From an uncultured Eubacteriales bacterium (lineage in GTDB: Bacteria > Bacillota > Clostridia > Lachnospirales > Lachnospiraceae), in NCBI GenBank assembly GCA_949284175.1, contig CASDVE010000024.1, forward strand, positions 1 through 59,299: 59,299 nucleotides of DNA, in the 5' to 3' direction. Each line of letters begins with the position of its first letter. The stretch's first letter is position 1. Shown piece after piece: positions 16,874 through 26,358 of this stretch. The translations under genes and the position numbers were made by a program. The notes under the pieces were generated by a model. The model did no database searches and was not told the DNA's origin. It saw nothing but the letters and a program-made list of their open reading frames with translations.

Positions 16874-19042
16874 TTGGCAGAAAATGATAATCAAGATCCA
16901 AAGCGTAATATGACAAATAAAAAGCCTTTTATTGTCATACTTTTATTAGCAGTATTATTTACCATTCTATTACAGAGTGTTATGGAACGAGCAACAAGAC
17001 CACAGCAGACGGTCATTCCATATAGCCAATTTATGGATATGTTAGAGAATGGAGAGATTCAAAAAGTTACATTAACTTCTGGAAATGTACAGAATTATTT
17101 CATGGTGGAGCCAAGAGAACAGACGAATCCAGTGAACAAAGTAATGTACAAAGTTATTTATTTCCCAGATGATGATCTTGGAAAGCGACTAGAAGAAGCA
17201 AAAGAGGTCGCAAAGAAAAATAATACAGAATTTACGTATGAAACAGAAGAAAAGAATAATACTTCTGGTATTATTACAACAATTGCAAGTTGGGTTGTTC
17301 CGCTCATTTTAATTTATGGTGTCTTATTCTTTGGTATGAGAATGATGACAAAAAATGGCGGGGGGCTTATGGGCAGTGTTGGAAAGAGCAATGCCAAAGT
17401 ATATGTAGAAGAAAAAACTGGTGTAACATTTGCGGATGTAGCAGGACAGGACGAGGCAAAGGAATCTCTGCGAGAAATGGTCGATTTTCTTCATAATCCA
17501 GGGCGTTATTTAAAGATTGGAGCAAAACTTCCAAAAGGAGCATTGTTAGTAGGTCCACCAGGAACTGGAAAGACATTGTTGGCAAAAGCGGTGGCAGGAG
17601 AAGCCAATGTTCCATTCTTCTCTTTATCGGGTTCTGGATTCGTTGAGATGTTTGTTGGAGTTGGAGCTTCTCGTGTGCGTGACTTATTTAAACAAGCACA
17701 AAGTATGGCACCATGTATTATTTTTATTGACGAAATCGATGCTATCGGTAAAAGTCGTGATAGCCACTATGGTGGTGGAAATGATGAAAGAGAGCAGACT
17801 CTCAATCAGCTTCTTGCTGAAATGGATGGATTTGATACATCAAAAGGAATTATTATTCTAGCGGCAACCAACCGACCAGAAGTGCTTGATAAAGCTCTTC
17901 TTCGTCCAGGACGTTTTGATCGACGGGTAATTGTAGAAAAACCTGATTTAAAAGGACGTATTGAAACGTTAAAAGTGCATTCAAAAGATGTGAAGATGGA
18001 TGAAACGGTTGACTTAGATGCTATCGCGTTAGCTACTTCAGGAGCCGTTGGTTCTGATCTCGCCAATATGGTCAACGAAGCAGCTCTTGCCGCTGTAAAG
18101 GATGGTAGAGAGTATGTGTCACAAAAAGATTTATTTGAAGCGGTGGAAGTGGTAATTGCAGGAAAAGAGAAAAAAGACCGCATTTTAAATAAAGAAGAAA
18201 AGAAGATTGTGGCATATCACGAAGTCGGTCATGCACTTTGTATCGCAGTGCAAAAGCATACAGAACCAGTACAAAAGATCACCATTGTTCCAAGAACAAT
18301 GGGAGCACTTGGATATACATTACAAGTGCCAGAAGAAGAGCGATATTTGATGAGTAAAGATCAAATGCTGAATGAACTTGTGACATTTTTTGGTGGTCGT
18401 GCAGCGGAAGAAACAAAGTTTCATTCCGTTACAACAGGGGCTGCCAACGATATTGAACGAGCAACTTCCATTGCAAGAGCTATGGTAACACAATATGGTA
18501 TGTCTGAAAAATATGGTCTGATGGGATTGGAATCCGTACAAAATCGCTACCTTGATGGAAGAGCAGTTCTTAATTGTTCTGATATGACAGCAGCAGGAAT
18601 TGATGAAGAGGTTCGCAATATGCTAAAAGATGCCTATGATAAGGCATTAAAGATCATGGAAGATAATAAAGAAGCGTTGGATGAAATTGCTGCGTTCCTC
18701 ATTGAAAAAGAAACCATTACAGGAAAAGAGTTTATGGAAATCTTTAACCGAATCAATGGAATAGAGGAGAAAGTAAGTCTTGAAAAGAACCCAGTTTCAT
18801 TGGAAAAGGAAGAAGTGGTATCCGTAGAAGAAGAGAGTGAGCCTATGGATGAGAACACAGATTCGAAAGAGGATAAGCCTTTTGTATCCGCTGAAGAACA
18901 GAGTTCACAGGAAAAAGAGTGGGTGCAAATGGATCATACTTTTGATGAAACAGGAAAGTCTGTTCCAAAAGAAGGAGAGAGCTGGGAAGAGTTTGTGCGA
19001 AAACAGACTGGTATGAAACCAGAAGAGAAAGATTTGAAATAA
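16874..19042 (+). CDS. ftsH: ATP-dependent zinc metalloprotease FtsH
   Basis: A 722-residue membrane protease. It has an N-terminal membrane segment ([14 protein letters not shown]), an extracytoplasmic domain, a second membrane segment near residue 135, then an AAA+ domain with GPPGTGKT (Walker A), FIDEIDAIG (Walker B) and the second region of homology ([20 protein letters not shown]). The M41 protease domain has the zinc motif HEVGH. The C-terminal 70 residues form a charged, Glu/Ser-rich tail not needed for catalysis. It degrades damaged or short-lived membrane and cytosolic proteins. The TTG at 16874 is preferred because GGGAGGTG lies just upstream and the in-frame ATG at 16805 overlaps the -10 promoter box. 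Confidence 0.97.
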   Translation: MAENDNQDPKRNMTNKKPFIVILLLAVLFTILLQSVMERATRPQQTVIPYSQFMDMLENGEIQKVTLTSGNVQNYFMVEPREQTNPVNKVMYKVIYFPDDDLGKRLEEAKEVAKKNNTEFTYETEEKNNTSGIITTIASWVVPLILIYGVLFFGMRMMTKNGGGLMGSVGKSNAKVYVEEKTGVTFADVAGQDEAKESLREMVDFLHNPGRYLKIGAKLPKGALLVGPPGTGKTLLAKAVAGEANVPFFSLSGSGFVEMFVGVGASRVRDLFKQAQSMAPCIIFIDEIDAIGKSRDSHYGGGNDEREQTLNQLLAEMDGFDTSKGIIILAATNRPEVLDKALLRPGRFDRRVIVEKPDLKGRIETLKVHSKDVKMDETVDLDAIALATSGAVGSDLANMVNEAALAAVKDGREYVSQKDLFEAVEVVIAGKEKKDRILNKEEKKIVAYHEVGHALCIAVQKHTEPVQKITIVPRTMGALGYTLQVPEEERYLMSKDQMLNELVTFFGGRAAEETKFHSVTTGAANDIERATSIARAMVTQYGMSEKYGLMGLESVQNRYLDGRAVLNCSDMTAAGIDEEVRNMLKDAYDKALKIMEDNKEALDEIAAFLIEKETITGKEFMEIFNRINGIEEKVSLEKNPVSLEKEEVVSVEEESEPMDENTDSKEDKPFVSAEEQSSQEKEWVQMDHTFDETGKSVPKEGESWEEFVRKQTGMKPEEKDLK

Positions 19043-19094
19043 AAATGATGGCACCAAGCAGTTTTGCTTGACTTATGCCTTCCATGTAAAAAAG

Positions 19095-19150
19095 ACGGCA
19101 TTGATAGATGGTTGCGTGTGGTACAACGATTATCATGCCGTTTTTTTCTT
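19095..19150 (+). terminator. Terminator after ftsH
   Basis: A long hairpin with arms ACGGCAtTGATA and TATCAtGCCGT is followed by seven Ts and CTT. It sits between ftsH and the HAD gene. Confidence 0.8.
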
Positions 19151-19183
19151 AAAGTAAAAAGATAAATAATAGGAGGATTTATG

Positions 19184-19996
19184 ATGTCGTATCGGATGAT
19201 CGTTCTTGATTTAGATGGAACGCTTACAAATTCGGAAAAAATAATTACAGAGCGAACAAAAAAGGCTCTCTTTACGGCACAAGAGCAGGGAGTAAAAGTG
19301 GTTTTAGCATCTGGAAGACCGACATATGGAATTGTTCCATTGGCAAAAGAATTAGAGCTAGAACGATATGGAAGTTATATCTTATCATTTAACGGGGCAA
19401 AAATTATTAATTGTCAAACAAAAGAAGTTGTCTTTCAACGGACACTTCCAGCAGAGTTGATTCCAACGCTCATTGATTTAGCAGACAAGTATCAGGTGGA
19501 TTTTTTAACCTATAAAGAGGAAGACATTTTAGCTAGTAATGGAAACAGTCCTTATGTGAAGATTGAATCTAAGATTAATAAAATGCCAGTTCGTGCTATG
19601 GAAAGTCCAAAGGAAACGATTACGTTTCCAATTCCTAAAATTCTCATGGTTGGAGAGGGAGAATATATGGCAAGTGTAGAGTCAAAGATTCAAGAAGCAA
19701 CCCATGAATTGCTCTCTGTTTATCGTTCTGAACCATATTTCTTGGAAATTATGCCAAAGGGAATTGATAAGGCTACTTCTTTAGAACGTCTACTTGAATG
19801 TACGGGAATTAAGAGAGAGGAAATGATCGCCTGTGGAGATGGGTTCAATGATCTTTCGATGATCCAATATGCAGGGCTTGGAGTTGCGATGGAAAATGCA
19901 CAAAATCTTGTAAAGCAATATGCAGATTATATCACATCTTCTAACGATGAAGATGGGGTAGCAAAGGTAGTAGAAAAGTTCATACTCAACTGTTAA
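19184..19996 (+). CDS. Cof-type HAD hydrolase (sugar-phosphate phosphatase-like)
   Basis: A 270-residue haloacid-dehalogenase-family phosphatase of the Cof type. Motif I is LDLDGTLTN at the N-terminus (Asp nucleophile), motif II lies in VVLASGRP, and motif IV is CGDGFNDLSMI with GVAMENA after it. The cap domain lies between residues about 85 and 190. Family members remove phosphate from sugar phosphates or flavin precursors; the substrate is not predictable here. The second of two adjacent ATG codons gives the better distance from AGGAGG. It is a single gene between terminators. Confidence 0.87.
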   Translation: MSYRMIVLDLDGTLTNSEKIITERTKKALFTAQEQGVKVVLASGRPTYGIVPLAKELELERYGSYILSFNGAKIINCQTKEVVFQRTLPAELIPTLIDLADKYQVDFLTYKEEDILASNGNSPYVKIESKINKMPVRAMESPKETITFPIPKILMVGEGEYMASVESKIQEATHELLSVYRSEPYFLEIMPKGIDKATSLERLLECTGIKREEMIACGDGFNDLSMIQYAGLGVAMENAQNLVKQYADYITSSNDEDGVAKVVEKFILNC

Positions 19997-20016
19997 AAGA
20001 GATGGTTTCTTATCAT

Positions 20017-20060
20017 AAAGAAGCTCCCCTCACAATAATTGGTGAGGGGAGCTTCTTTTT
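20017..20060. terminator. Bidirectional terminator between HAD gene and purF
   Basis: A perfect 15-bp arm hairpin (AAGCTCCCCTCAC...GTGAGGGGAGCTT) is flanked by A and T runs, serving both convergent genes. Confidence 0.92.
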
Positions 20061-20069
20061 ATCTTATAC

Positions 20070-21509
20070 TTAACATTTTTCTTCTGATGGGTTGGCGTTT
20101 GATATATCCATAGGATAATCCGCATTAAAGCAAGCGGTGCAAATTGGTAAATTAGGAACCATGGTTTGCAAATCTTCAATTCTCATATATCCAAGAGAGT
20201 TGGCACCGATGTCAGAACAGATTTCTTCTGGTGACATGGAATGGGCAATCAATTGTTTGTTAGAAGGCACATCCGTTCCAAAGTAACATGGATGAAGGAA
20301 TGGAGGGGAGCTAATCCGAACGTGGACTTCCAAAGCTCCTGCTCGTTTTAACATTGTAATTAGATTCTTAATTGTAGTACCACGAACAATGGAATCATCG
20401 ACGAGAATAATGCGTTTCCCTCGCACCACAGGTTCTAAAATACTCAGTTTTAATTTCACTGCGGATTCTCGTTCTTCCTGTGTTGGTTTAATAAAGGTAC
20501 GTCCCATATAGCTATTTTTATGAAAGGCGATGGCAAAGGGAATGTTGGATGCCATGGCATATCCTTGTGCAGCACAGAGTCCAGAATCTGGCACTCCAAC
20601 AACCAAATCCGCATCCACTGGATAAGAATGAGCAAGAGCGGAACCAGCACGAATGCGGGCATCATAAACGCTATATCCATCTAACTTGCTATCAAGACGG
20701 GCAAAATAGATGTATTCAAAAATACAGCGGGCTTGTCTACCAGTATGTTGTTCTGCCAAGCGATAATCAGAATAAATTTCAGTTGGTGTAATGGTGATAA
20801 TTTCTCCGGGTTCAATATCTCGAATAAATTCAGCATCAATGGCGGTTAAGGCACAGCTTTCTGATGCTAGAATATAAGAATTGCCACGTTTTCCAAGACA
20901 AAGAGGCTTTAATCCCCAAGGATCTCGTACGCCAATTAATTTTCTAGGGCTCATAATAACGAGGCTATAAGCTCCTAGAAGTTTTTTAGCACTTTCATAG
21001 ACCGCCTCTTCAACAGAATGGGTTTTCACACGACTTCGTGCGATATGATAAGCGATGACTTCTGAATCAATGGTTGTATGAAAGATAGCACCTGTATATT
21101 CCAGTTCATGTCGAAGTTCTGCCATGTTGACAAGATTTCCATTATGAGCGAGAGCCAAAGTGCCTTTTATGTAATTTAATACTAAAGGTTGGGCATTTTC
21201 ATGGGTGACAGCACCAGTTGTGGAATACCTTACATGACCAACGCCAATATTTCCTTTTAATGGCTCTAGTGTATCGGGTTTAAACACTTCATTTACAAGA
21301 CCAAGTGCTTTATGAGCCTTTACAATCCCTTTTGGGCCATTGGTATCAGATACTGCAATACCGCAGGACTCTTGTCCTCTATGCTGTAATGCTGATAAAC
21401 CATAATAAATGGATCGAGCAACAGAACTGCCATCTCGATCATAGATTCCAAATACACCACATTCTTCTTTAAGACCGCTTTCGTAAATAGATACATCATT
21501 CATACTCAT
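20070..21509 (-). CDS. purF: Amidophosphoribosyltransferase
   Basis: A 479-residue enzyme making 5-phosphoribosylamine from PRPP and glutamine, the first step of purine synthesis. After a 16-residue propeptide (ending KEE), the catalytic Cys of the Ntn glutaminase domain begins the conserved CGVFGIYDRDG. The ALQHRGQESCGIA and SEVIAYHIARSR segments are typical. The phosphoribosyltransferase domain has the PRPP loop IILVDDSIVRGTT (about residues 356-368). Late Cys residues (CYFGTD, CTACF) match the 4Fe-4S ligands of the Bacillus-type enzyme. It stands alone here rather than in a pur operon. Confidence 0.97.
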   Translation of the reverse strand: MSMNDVSIYESGLKEECGVFGIYDRDGSSVARSIYYGLSALQHRGQESCGIAVSDTNGPKGIVKAHKALGLVNEVFKPDTLEPLKGNIGVGHVRYSTTGAVTHENAQPLVLNYIKGTLALAHNGNLVNMAELRHELEYTGAIFHTTIDSEVIAYHIARSRVKTHSVEEAVYESAKKLLGAYSLVIMSPRKLIGVRDPWGLKPLCLGKRGNSYILASESCALTAIDAEFIRDIEPGEIITITPTEIYSDYRLAEQHTGRQARCIFEYIYFARLDSKLDGYSVYDARIRAGSALAHSYPVDADLVVGVPDSGLCAAQGYAMASNIPFAIAFHKNSYMGRTFIKPTQEERESAVKLKLSILEPVVRGKRIILVDDSIVRGTTIKNLITMLKRAGALEVHVRISSPPFLHPCYFGTDVPSNKQLIAHSMSPEEICSDIGANSLGYMRIEDLQTMVPNLPICTACFNADYPMDISNANPSEEKC

Positions 21510-21907
21510 GAGTTAATCCTCGCTTTCTTAATCTATAAAGGAATAATAATTCAGTTTGAAATAGCGAAACGCAAGTTTGCATTCATGTTAATCTTACCTG
21601 TAAATATTCATCTTGTAAAGTATGTTTCATTTTTAAAACCGTATATTTCTAACAAAAAAGGGGAGAAAAAATGATAAAAAAAGTTGATTGGTTCAACAAA
21701 AAAATAGCTTAAAGGAAAAGAAATAAAAAATATATACAAAAAAATATGTTAAAAAAAGAATAAATTATAAAAAAAGATAATTGGAAATATAGGATTAGGA
21801 GGAATGGATAAACTAAATATGCAAAATATAAAAAATGGATATATTTTCTGGTTTTTAAGAAATATTAAAAAAATTGTCTGTCTAATCAAACAAATAGGAG
21901 AATAAAA
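21510..21907. other. Non-coding gap upstream of purF and downstream of glnN
   Basis: AT-rich sequence without a credible gene. It should hold the purF promoter and leader (read on the minus strand). I saw no recognisable purine riboswitch core in the leader. Confidence 0.4.
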
Positions 21908-21935
21908 AGCAGTGGTCTTTTTAAAAACCACTGCT
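21908..21935 (-). terminator. Terminator after glnN
   Basis: AGCAGTGGT and ACCACTGCT arms followed on the minus strand by TTTTTATT, 34 bases beyond the glnN stop codon. Confidence 0.88.
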
Positions 21936-21968
21936 TGTAAACAGTATGCAACGCACACTTTGTTTTCT

Positions 21969-24068
21969 TTATATAGAGAATAATAATTTTTCGTAGGTTG
22001 GATAAGGTAAAATACGATCTGGAATATTTGGTTCCATCTCATCTACAAGGTTACGGATTTCTTCCATTTTTGCAAGGAGAACATCATGACAGAATACAGA
22101 TTGTTTTTGTGTGTCGGATATATCTTCCGCTTCTTTGATATTCTTATGAAGGCTTAAAATATTGTCATAAATGGTATCGACAGAGTTTGAAAGCAAAGTA
22201 AGCAGTGCTTCTTCATAGGCAGTTGAAATGGAAGAAGAAAGAGATTTCTTTTGAAGAGCCTCTTTTGAAAGTTCTGACACATAAGTGGTAACTGCTGGAA
22301 GAAAATCTTTGCGAACCATTTCTTCCAATGTTTTAGCTTCAATGATAATCACTTTACAATAGCTTTCTAGTAAGATTTCGTAGCGGGAGTAGATTTCTTC
22401 TTTTGTAAAAATGCCATGTTTTGTAAAGAGTTGAATATTTTTCTCATGGATAAAATAAGGTAGAGCATCTTTTGTGGAAACGAGATTGTAAAGTCCACGC
22501 CTTTTTGCCTCTTTTATCCATTCCTCGGAGTAGCCATTTCCGTTAAAAATAATTCTTTTGTGATTGTGGATCGTATCTTTTAAAAGATTATGAACGGCTT
22601 GTTCCATATCTTCTGGTGCAACATTTAAAAGACGATCGGAGAACTGGGAGAGCGTTTCCGCAACGGCTGTATTTAAAATTACGTTGGGGCCAGATACGGA
22701 AAAAGAAGATCCTAACATACGGAATTCAAATTTATTTCCTGTAAAAGCGAATGGAGAAGTTCGATTTCGATCCGTTGTATCTTTCATAAAATGTGGAATG
22801 ACTTTTGCACCGGTTTCCATAGGAATTTGTTCCGTACGATCACAACGGCGATCGCCTTCGATGGAATCTAAAACCTTTTCTAAATCACTGCCGAGGAAAA
22901 TAGAAACAATGGCTGGTGGGGCTTCATTAGCACCAAGACGATGATCATTGCTAGCACTTGCTACGGAAATTCTCATCAAGTCTGCATAATCGTCCACTGC
23001 TTTCATAACAGCAGTTAAAAAGAGTAGGAATTGAATGTTTTCAGAAGGTGTTTTTCCAGGTTCTAATAAGTTAACACCAGTATCTGTTTGAAGGGACCAG
23101 TTATTATGTTTTCCGCTTCCATTGATTCCAGTAAATGGTTTTTCATGAAGAAGACAGATAAGACCATGACGTTCCGCTATTTTTTTCATCAGTTCCATTG
23201 TGATTTGATTGTGATCAACGGCTACATTGGTGGTTTCAAAGACAGGGGCTAATTCATGTTGAGCGGGAGCAACCTCATTGTGTTTTGTTTTTGCTGGAAT
23301 GCCGAGTTTCCAAAGTTCTTCATCAAGTTCTTTCATAAAAGCGGATATTCTTGGTTTTAATGTGCCAAAATAATGATCATCCATTTCTTGTCCTTTTGGA
23401 GCAGGAGCACCTAACAAAGTGCGTCCACAAAAGAGAAGATCGCGACGTTTTTTATAAAGCTCTTTATCAATGAGAAAATATTCTTGTTCTGAACCGACCG
23501 TTGTTATAACACGAGAAACTTCTTTGTTACCAAGAATATGTAAAAGACGAACCGCTTCTTTGTTCAATGTTTCCATGGAACGCAAAAGAGGTGTTTTCTT
23601 ATCAAGTGCTTCCCCACTATAAGAACAAAAAGCAGTTGGAATGCACAAAGTACCATCTTTAATAAAAGCAGGAGATGTTGGATCCCATGCCGTATAGCCT
23701 CTTGCTTCAAAGGTAGCACGAAGTCCGCCAGAAGGAAAGCTAGAAGCATCAGGTTCGCCTTTTACAAGTTCTTTGCCTGAAAAATCCATATTGATTTCTC
23801 CATTGCCTACTGGAGAGATAAAACTATCATGTTTTTCTGCTGTGATTCCTGTCATTGGTTGAAACCAGTGGGTAAAGTGAGTTGCACCCTGTTCCACAGC
23901 CCATTCTTTCATGGCAACAGCCACTGCATTGGCAATATCAAGTTCTAAATGAGTGCCATTTTCAATTGTTTTTTTCAGTGCTTGGTACACATCTTTTGGA
24001 AGTTTATTTTTCATAACCTTATCATTAAAGACAAGACTGCCATATAATTCTGGAATATTTTTGTTCAT
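21969..24068 (-). CDS. glnN: Type III glutamine synthetase
   Basis: A 699-residue glutamine synthetase of the large GSIII class, which makes glutamine from glutamate, ammonia and ATP. Length, the early THFTHWFQPMTG pattern, the GSEQEYFLID segment, the HNEVAPAQHELAP metal-site region and NGSGKHNNWS are all GSIII hallmarks. The true start is the ATG at 24068, with GAAAGGAG upstream; the longer open frame runs back through the leader hairpin. A type I enzyme is also present at 32450-33781. Expression is probably controlled by the hairpin at the 5' end of the transcript. Confidence 0.96.
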   Translation of the reverse strand: MNKNIPELYGSLVFNDKVMKNKLPKDVYQALKKTIENGTHLELDIANAVAVAMKEWAVEQGATHFTHWFQPMTGITAEKHDSFISPVGNGEINMDFSGKELVKGEPDASSFPSGGLRATFEARGYTAWDPTSPAFIKDGTLCIPTAFCSYSGEALDKKTPLLRSMETLNKEAVRLLHILGNKEVSRVITTVGSEQEYFLIDKELYKKRRDLLFCGRTLLGAPAPKGQEMDDHYFGTLKPRISAFMKELDEELWKLGIPAKTKHNEVAPAQHELAPVFETTNVAVDHNQITMELMKKIAERHGLICLLHEKPFTGINGSGKHNNWSLQTDTGVNLLEPGKTPSENIQFLLFLTAVMKAVDDYADLMRISVASASNDHRLGANEAPPAIVSIFLGSDLEKVLDSIEGDRRCDRTEQIPMETGAKVIPHFMKDTTDRNRTSPFAFTGNKFEFRMLGSSFSVSGPNVILNTAVAETLSQFSDRLLNVAPEDMEQAVHNLLKDTIHNHKRIIFNGNGYSEEWIKEAKRRGLYNLVSTKDALPYFIHEKNIQLFTKHGIFTKEEIYSRYEILLESYCKVIIIEAKTLEEMVRKDFLPAVTTYVSELSKEALQKKSLSSSISTAYEEALLTLLSNSVDTIYDNILSLHKNIKEAEDISDTQKQSVFCHDVLLAKMEEIRNLVDEMEPNIPDRILPYPTYEKLLFSI

Positions 24069-24176
24069 AAAAAGCTCTCCTTTCAAATCCTTTCTTAGTA
24101 AAAATATTGTTGGCGGACAGTTGCCATATATGAGTATCAATGCTTTTACATGGCTTGTTATTTTTGCGTAAAAAGA

Positions 24177-24215
24177 GAAAAAGCGCCCCGGAAAACTTTT
24201 CCGAAGCGCCTTTGC
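24177..24215 (-). promoter_or_regulatory. Leader terminator (attenuator) of glnN
   Basis: On the minus strand, GCGCTTCGGAAA and TTTCCGGGGCGC-type arms form a very stable hairpin followed by TTTTTCTCTTTTT. It starts about 10 bases after the predicted transcription start and about 110 bases before the glnN ATG. A terminator in this place implies control by readthrough. Confidence 0.75.
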
Positions 24216-24227
24216 TTTATGGTTAGT

Positions 24228-24255
24228 AGTATACACAGTATTTTAAAATTGTCAA
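24228..24255 (-). promoter_or_regulatory. Promoter of glnN
   Basis: On the minus strand TTGACA (24250-24255) and TATACT (24228-24233) are separated by 16 bases, near consensus. The transcript would begin at about 24221, just before the leader hairpin. Confidence 0.75.
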
Positions 24256-24573
24256 TGCCTTCTCGTAAAAAAATAAAAAAAATAAAATTTTGAAAAAAAA
24301 GTTGCAATTTTTAAAAAGAGTGTGTATAAATTTAAGAGTTGAGAAAAAGCAATTCATGAAAGTCAAAAAAGAAGAATCTAAAAATTCAGAACAAAGAAAT
24401 GGTATATTCTTAAAGAACAAGTAACAATTCCACAAAATAAAATCCAAATAAAGCGATAAAGATAAAATAGAAAGAATAAGAAAAAATGAAATGATAATTT
24501 ATGTTAGTTCAGTGTTTTTAGGATATGTAAAAAAATGTAAATTAATATACTGTTTGGAATAGGAGGTAAAGTC
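24256..24573. other. Gap between divergent glnN and pyrG promoters
   Basis: Very AT-rich, no gene seen. It must contain the pyrG promoter; TATACT near 24548 is the best -10 candidate, but the -35 is not clear. No pyrG-type initiation-region attenuator (GGGC start with terminator) is evident. Confidence 0.4.
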
Positions 24574-26184
24574 ATGGCAATAAAATATGTATTTGTAACA
24601 GGTGGTGTTGTATCTGGATTAGGGAAAGGGATTACCGCAGCATCCCTTGGAAGACTTTTAAAAGCACGCGGGTATCAAGTGACAATGCAAAAATTTGATC
24701 CTTACATCAACGTGGATCCAGGAACGATGAATCCTATTCAGCATGGGGAGGTTTTTGTGACGGATGATGGTACAGAAACGGATTTGGATTTGGGGCATTA
24801 TGAACGCTTTATCGACGAGAGCCTTGATTACAACTCCAATGTGACGACAGGAAAAATCTATTGGTCCGTATTACAAAAAGAGCGTCGAGGGGAGTTTTTT
24901 GGAGGGACGGTTCAAGTGATTCCTCATATTACCAATGAAATTAAAGAGCGTTTTTACCATGCAAAAAATCAAGAAGAAGAAAAAATAGCCATTATCGAAG
25001 TTGGTGGAACGGTGGGAGATATAGAAAGTCAGCCTTTTTTAGAATCCATTCGTCAATTTCAGCATGATGTTGGAAAAGACAATGCGATTTTAATTCATGT
25101 GACTCTGATTCCATACTTAAAAGCATCTGGGGAGATGAAAACAAAACCAACACAAGCCAGCGTAAAAGAATTGCAGGGGATGGGAATTAGTCCAGACATT
25201 TTAGTTTGTCGTTCAGAACATCCAATTTCAGAAGAGATTCGGGAGAAGATCGCTTTGTTTTGCAATGTGAAAAGTAGTCATGTACTTCAAAATCTCGATG
25301 TGGAATATTTATATGAGGCACCTCTTGCTATGGAGGAAGAACAGTTGGCACAAGTGGTACTTTCTTGCTTACACTTAGAACAAAGAGAGCCAGATTTGAA
25401 GGATTGGAAGGAAATGGTTATGGCACTTCATCAGTCAAAAGAAGAAGTGACCATCGGTCTTGTAGGAAAATATGTTCAACTGCATGATGCGTATTTAAGC
25501 GTAGTAGAAGCGTTAAAGCATGGTGGAATCGCCAATCAGGCACGTGTTCATATTGCATGGATTGATTCCGAAGAGATAACACGAGAAAATGCAGAAGAAA
25601 AATTGGGACATCTGGATGGCATTTTAGTTCCAGGAGGGTTTGGAACTCGTGGAGTGGAAGGAAAGATTGAAGCCATTCGCTATGCTAGGATTCATCACAT
25701 TCCATACTTGGGAATCTGTCTTGGAATGCAGTTGATGATTGTCGAATACGCAAGAAATGTATTAGGGTATGAAGATGCACATAGCATAGAGCTTGATGAA
25801 ACCACAACCCACCCAGTCATCGCTTTAATGCCAGATCAGGTGAATGTTGAAAATCTTGGAGGAACGTTAAGACTAGGTTCTTATCCATGTGTGCTAAAGG
25901 AGAACAGCAAGGCAAAAAGTATTTATGGAACAAAGGAAATCGAAGAAAGACATCGGCATCGATATGAGGTGAACAATGAATATCGAGAGCCATTAGAACA
26001 GCATGGATTGACATTATCAGGGCTTTCACCAGATGGAAGAATTGTGGAGATGGCAGAGTTAACAGGAGAAGATTTCTTTATTGCAACACAAGCCCATCCA
26101 GAATTTAAGTCAAGACCAAACCGCCCACACCCATTGTTCAAAGGGCTTGTAAAATCGGCATTAAAATATAAAAAAAATAGATAA
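24574..26184 (+). CDS. pyrG: CTP synthase
   Basis: A 536-residue CTP synthase, converting UTP to CTP with glutamine or ammonia. The N-terminal amidoligase domain has the signature [14 protein letters not shown] and the [14 protein letters not shown] segment. The C-terminal class I glutaminase domain (from about residue 290) has GGFGTRG, the nucleophile in LGICLGMQL, and the His/Glu pair in [15 protein letters not shown] [14 protein letters not shown] lies 8 bases before the ATG. It stands alone, upstream of the glutamate synthase operon. Confidence 0.97.
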   Translation: MAIKYVFVTGGVVSGLGKGITAASLGRLLKARGYQVTMQKFDPYINVDPGTMNPIQHGEVFVTDDGTETDLDLGHYERFIDESLDYNSNVTTGKIYWSVLQKERRGEFFGGTVQVIPHITNEIKERFYHAKNQEEEKIAIIEVGGTVGDIESQPFLESIRQFQHDVGKDNAILIHVTLIPYLKASGEMKTKPTQASVKELQGMGISPDILVCRSEHPISEEIREKIALFCNVKSSHVLQNLDVEYLYEAPLAMEEEQLAQVVLSCLHLEQREPDLKDWKEMVMALHQSKEEVTIGLVGKYVQLHDAYLSVVEALKHGGIANQARVHIAWIDSEEITRENAEEKLGHLDGILVPGGFGTRGVEGKIEAIRYARIHHIPYLGICLGMQLMIVEYARNVLGYEDAHSIELDETTTHPVIALMPDQVNVENLGGTLRLGSYPCVLKENSKAKSIYGTKEIEERHRHRYEVNNEYREPLEQHGLTLSGLSPDGRIVEMAELTGEDFFIATQAHPEFKSRPNRPHPLFKGLVKSALKYKKNR

Positions 26185-26209
26185 AACCACCAAAAATAAA
26201 ATTTAGGTA

Positions 26210-26238
26210 TTTACAAACAAGAAAAAGTAGTTTATTCT
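26210..26238 (+). promoter_or_regulatory. Promoter of the gltB-gltD-glnA operon
   Basis: TTTACA (26210-26215) and TATTCT (26233-26238) are separated by 17 bases. Transcription would start near 26245, giving a leader of about 114 bases. Confidence 0.55.
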
Positions 26239-26260
26239 TGGAAGAAATCCAGATAAATCC

Positions 26261-26329
26261 TCCGGTTATAAAAAAGCGTGCGAGGAAAGGTGATTATTAG
26301 CATTGCTCGTTCGCTTTAAACATACCGGA
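26261..26329 (+). ncRNA. Candidate structured leader RNA of gltB
   Basis: Nested complementary arms can pair: TCCGGTTAT (26261-26269) with ATACCGGA (26322-26329), AAAGCG (26273-26278) with CGCTTT (26312-26317), and CGAG (26281-26284) with CTCG (26306-26309), leaving a 21-base loop. It ends 30 bases before the start codon and has no terminator poly-T, so control of translation or an RNA-binding site is more likely than attenuation. It matches no riboswitch class I recognise. Confidence 0.45.
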
Positions 26330-26358
26330 TCTTGACAATAGAAGAAAGGGTGAATAGC

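Noticed and set aside
21510..21720. Purine riboswitch before purF
   Set aside because: The leader lacks a recognisable three-way-junction core or terminator/antiterminator pair.
21908..21960. Another copy of the dispersed repeat (shares ACCACTGCTTG)
   Set aside because: The shared bases are part of the glnN terminator hairpin and the GAGAAAC/GTTTCTC arms are absent.
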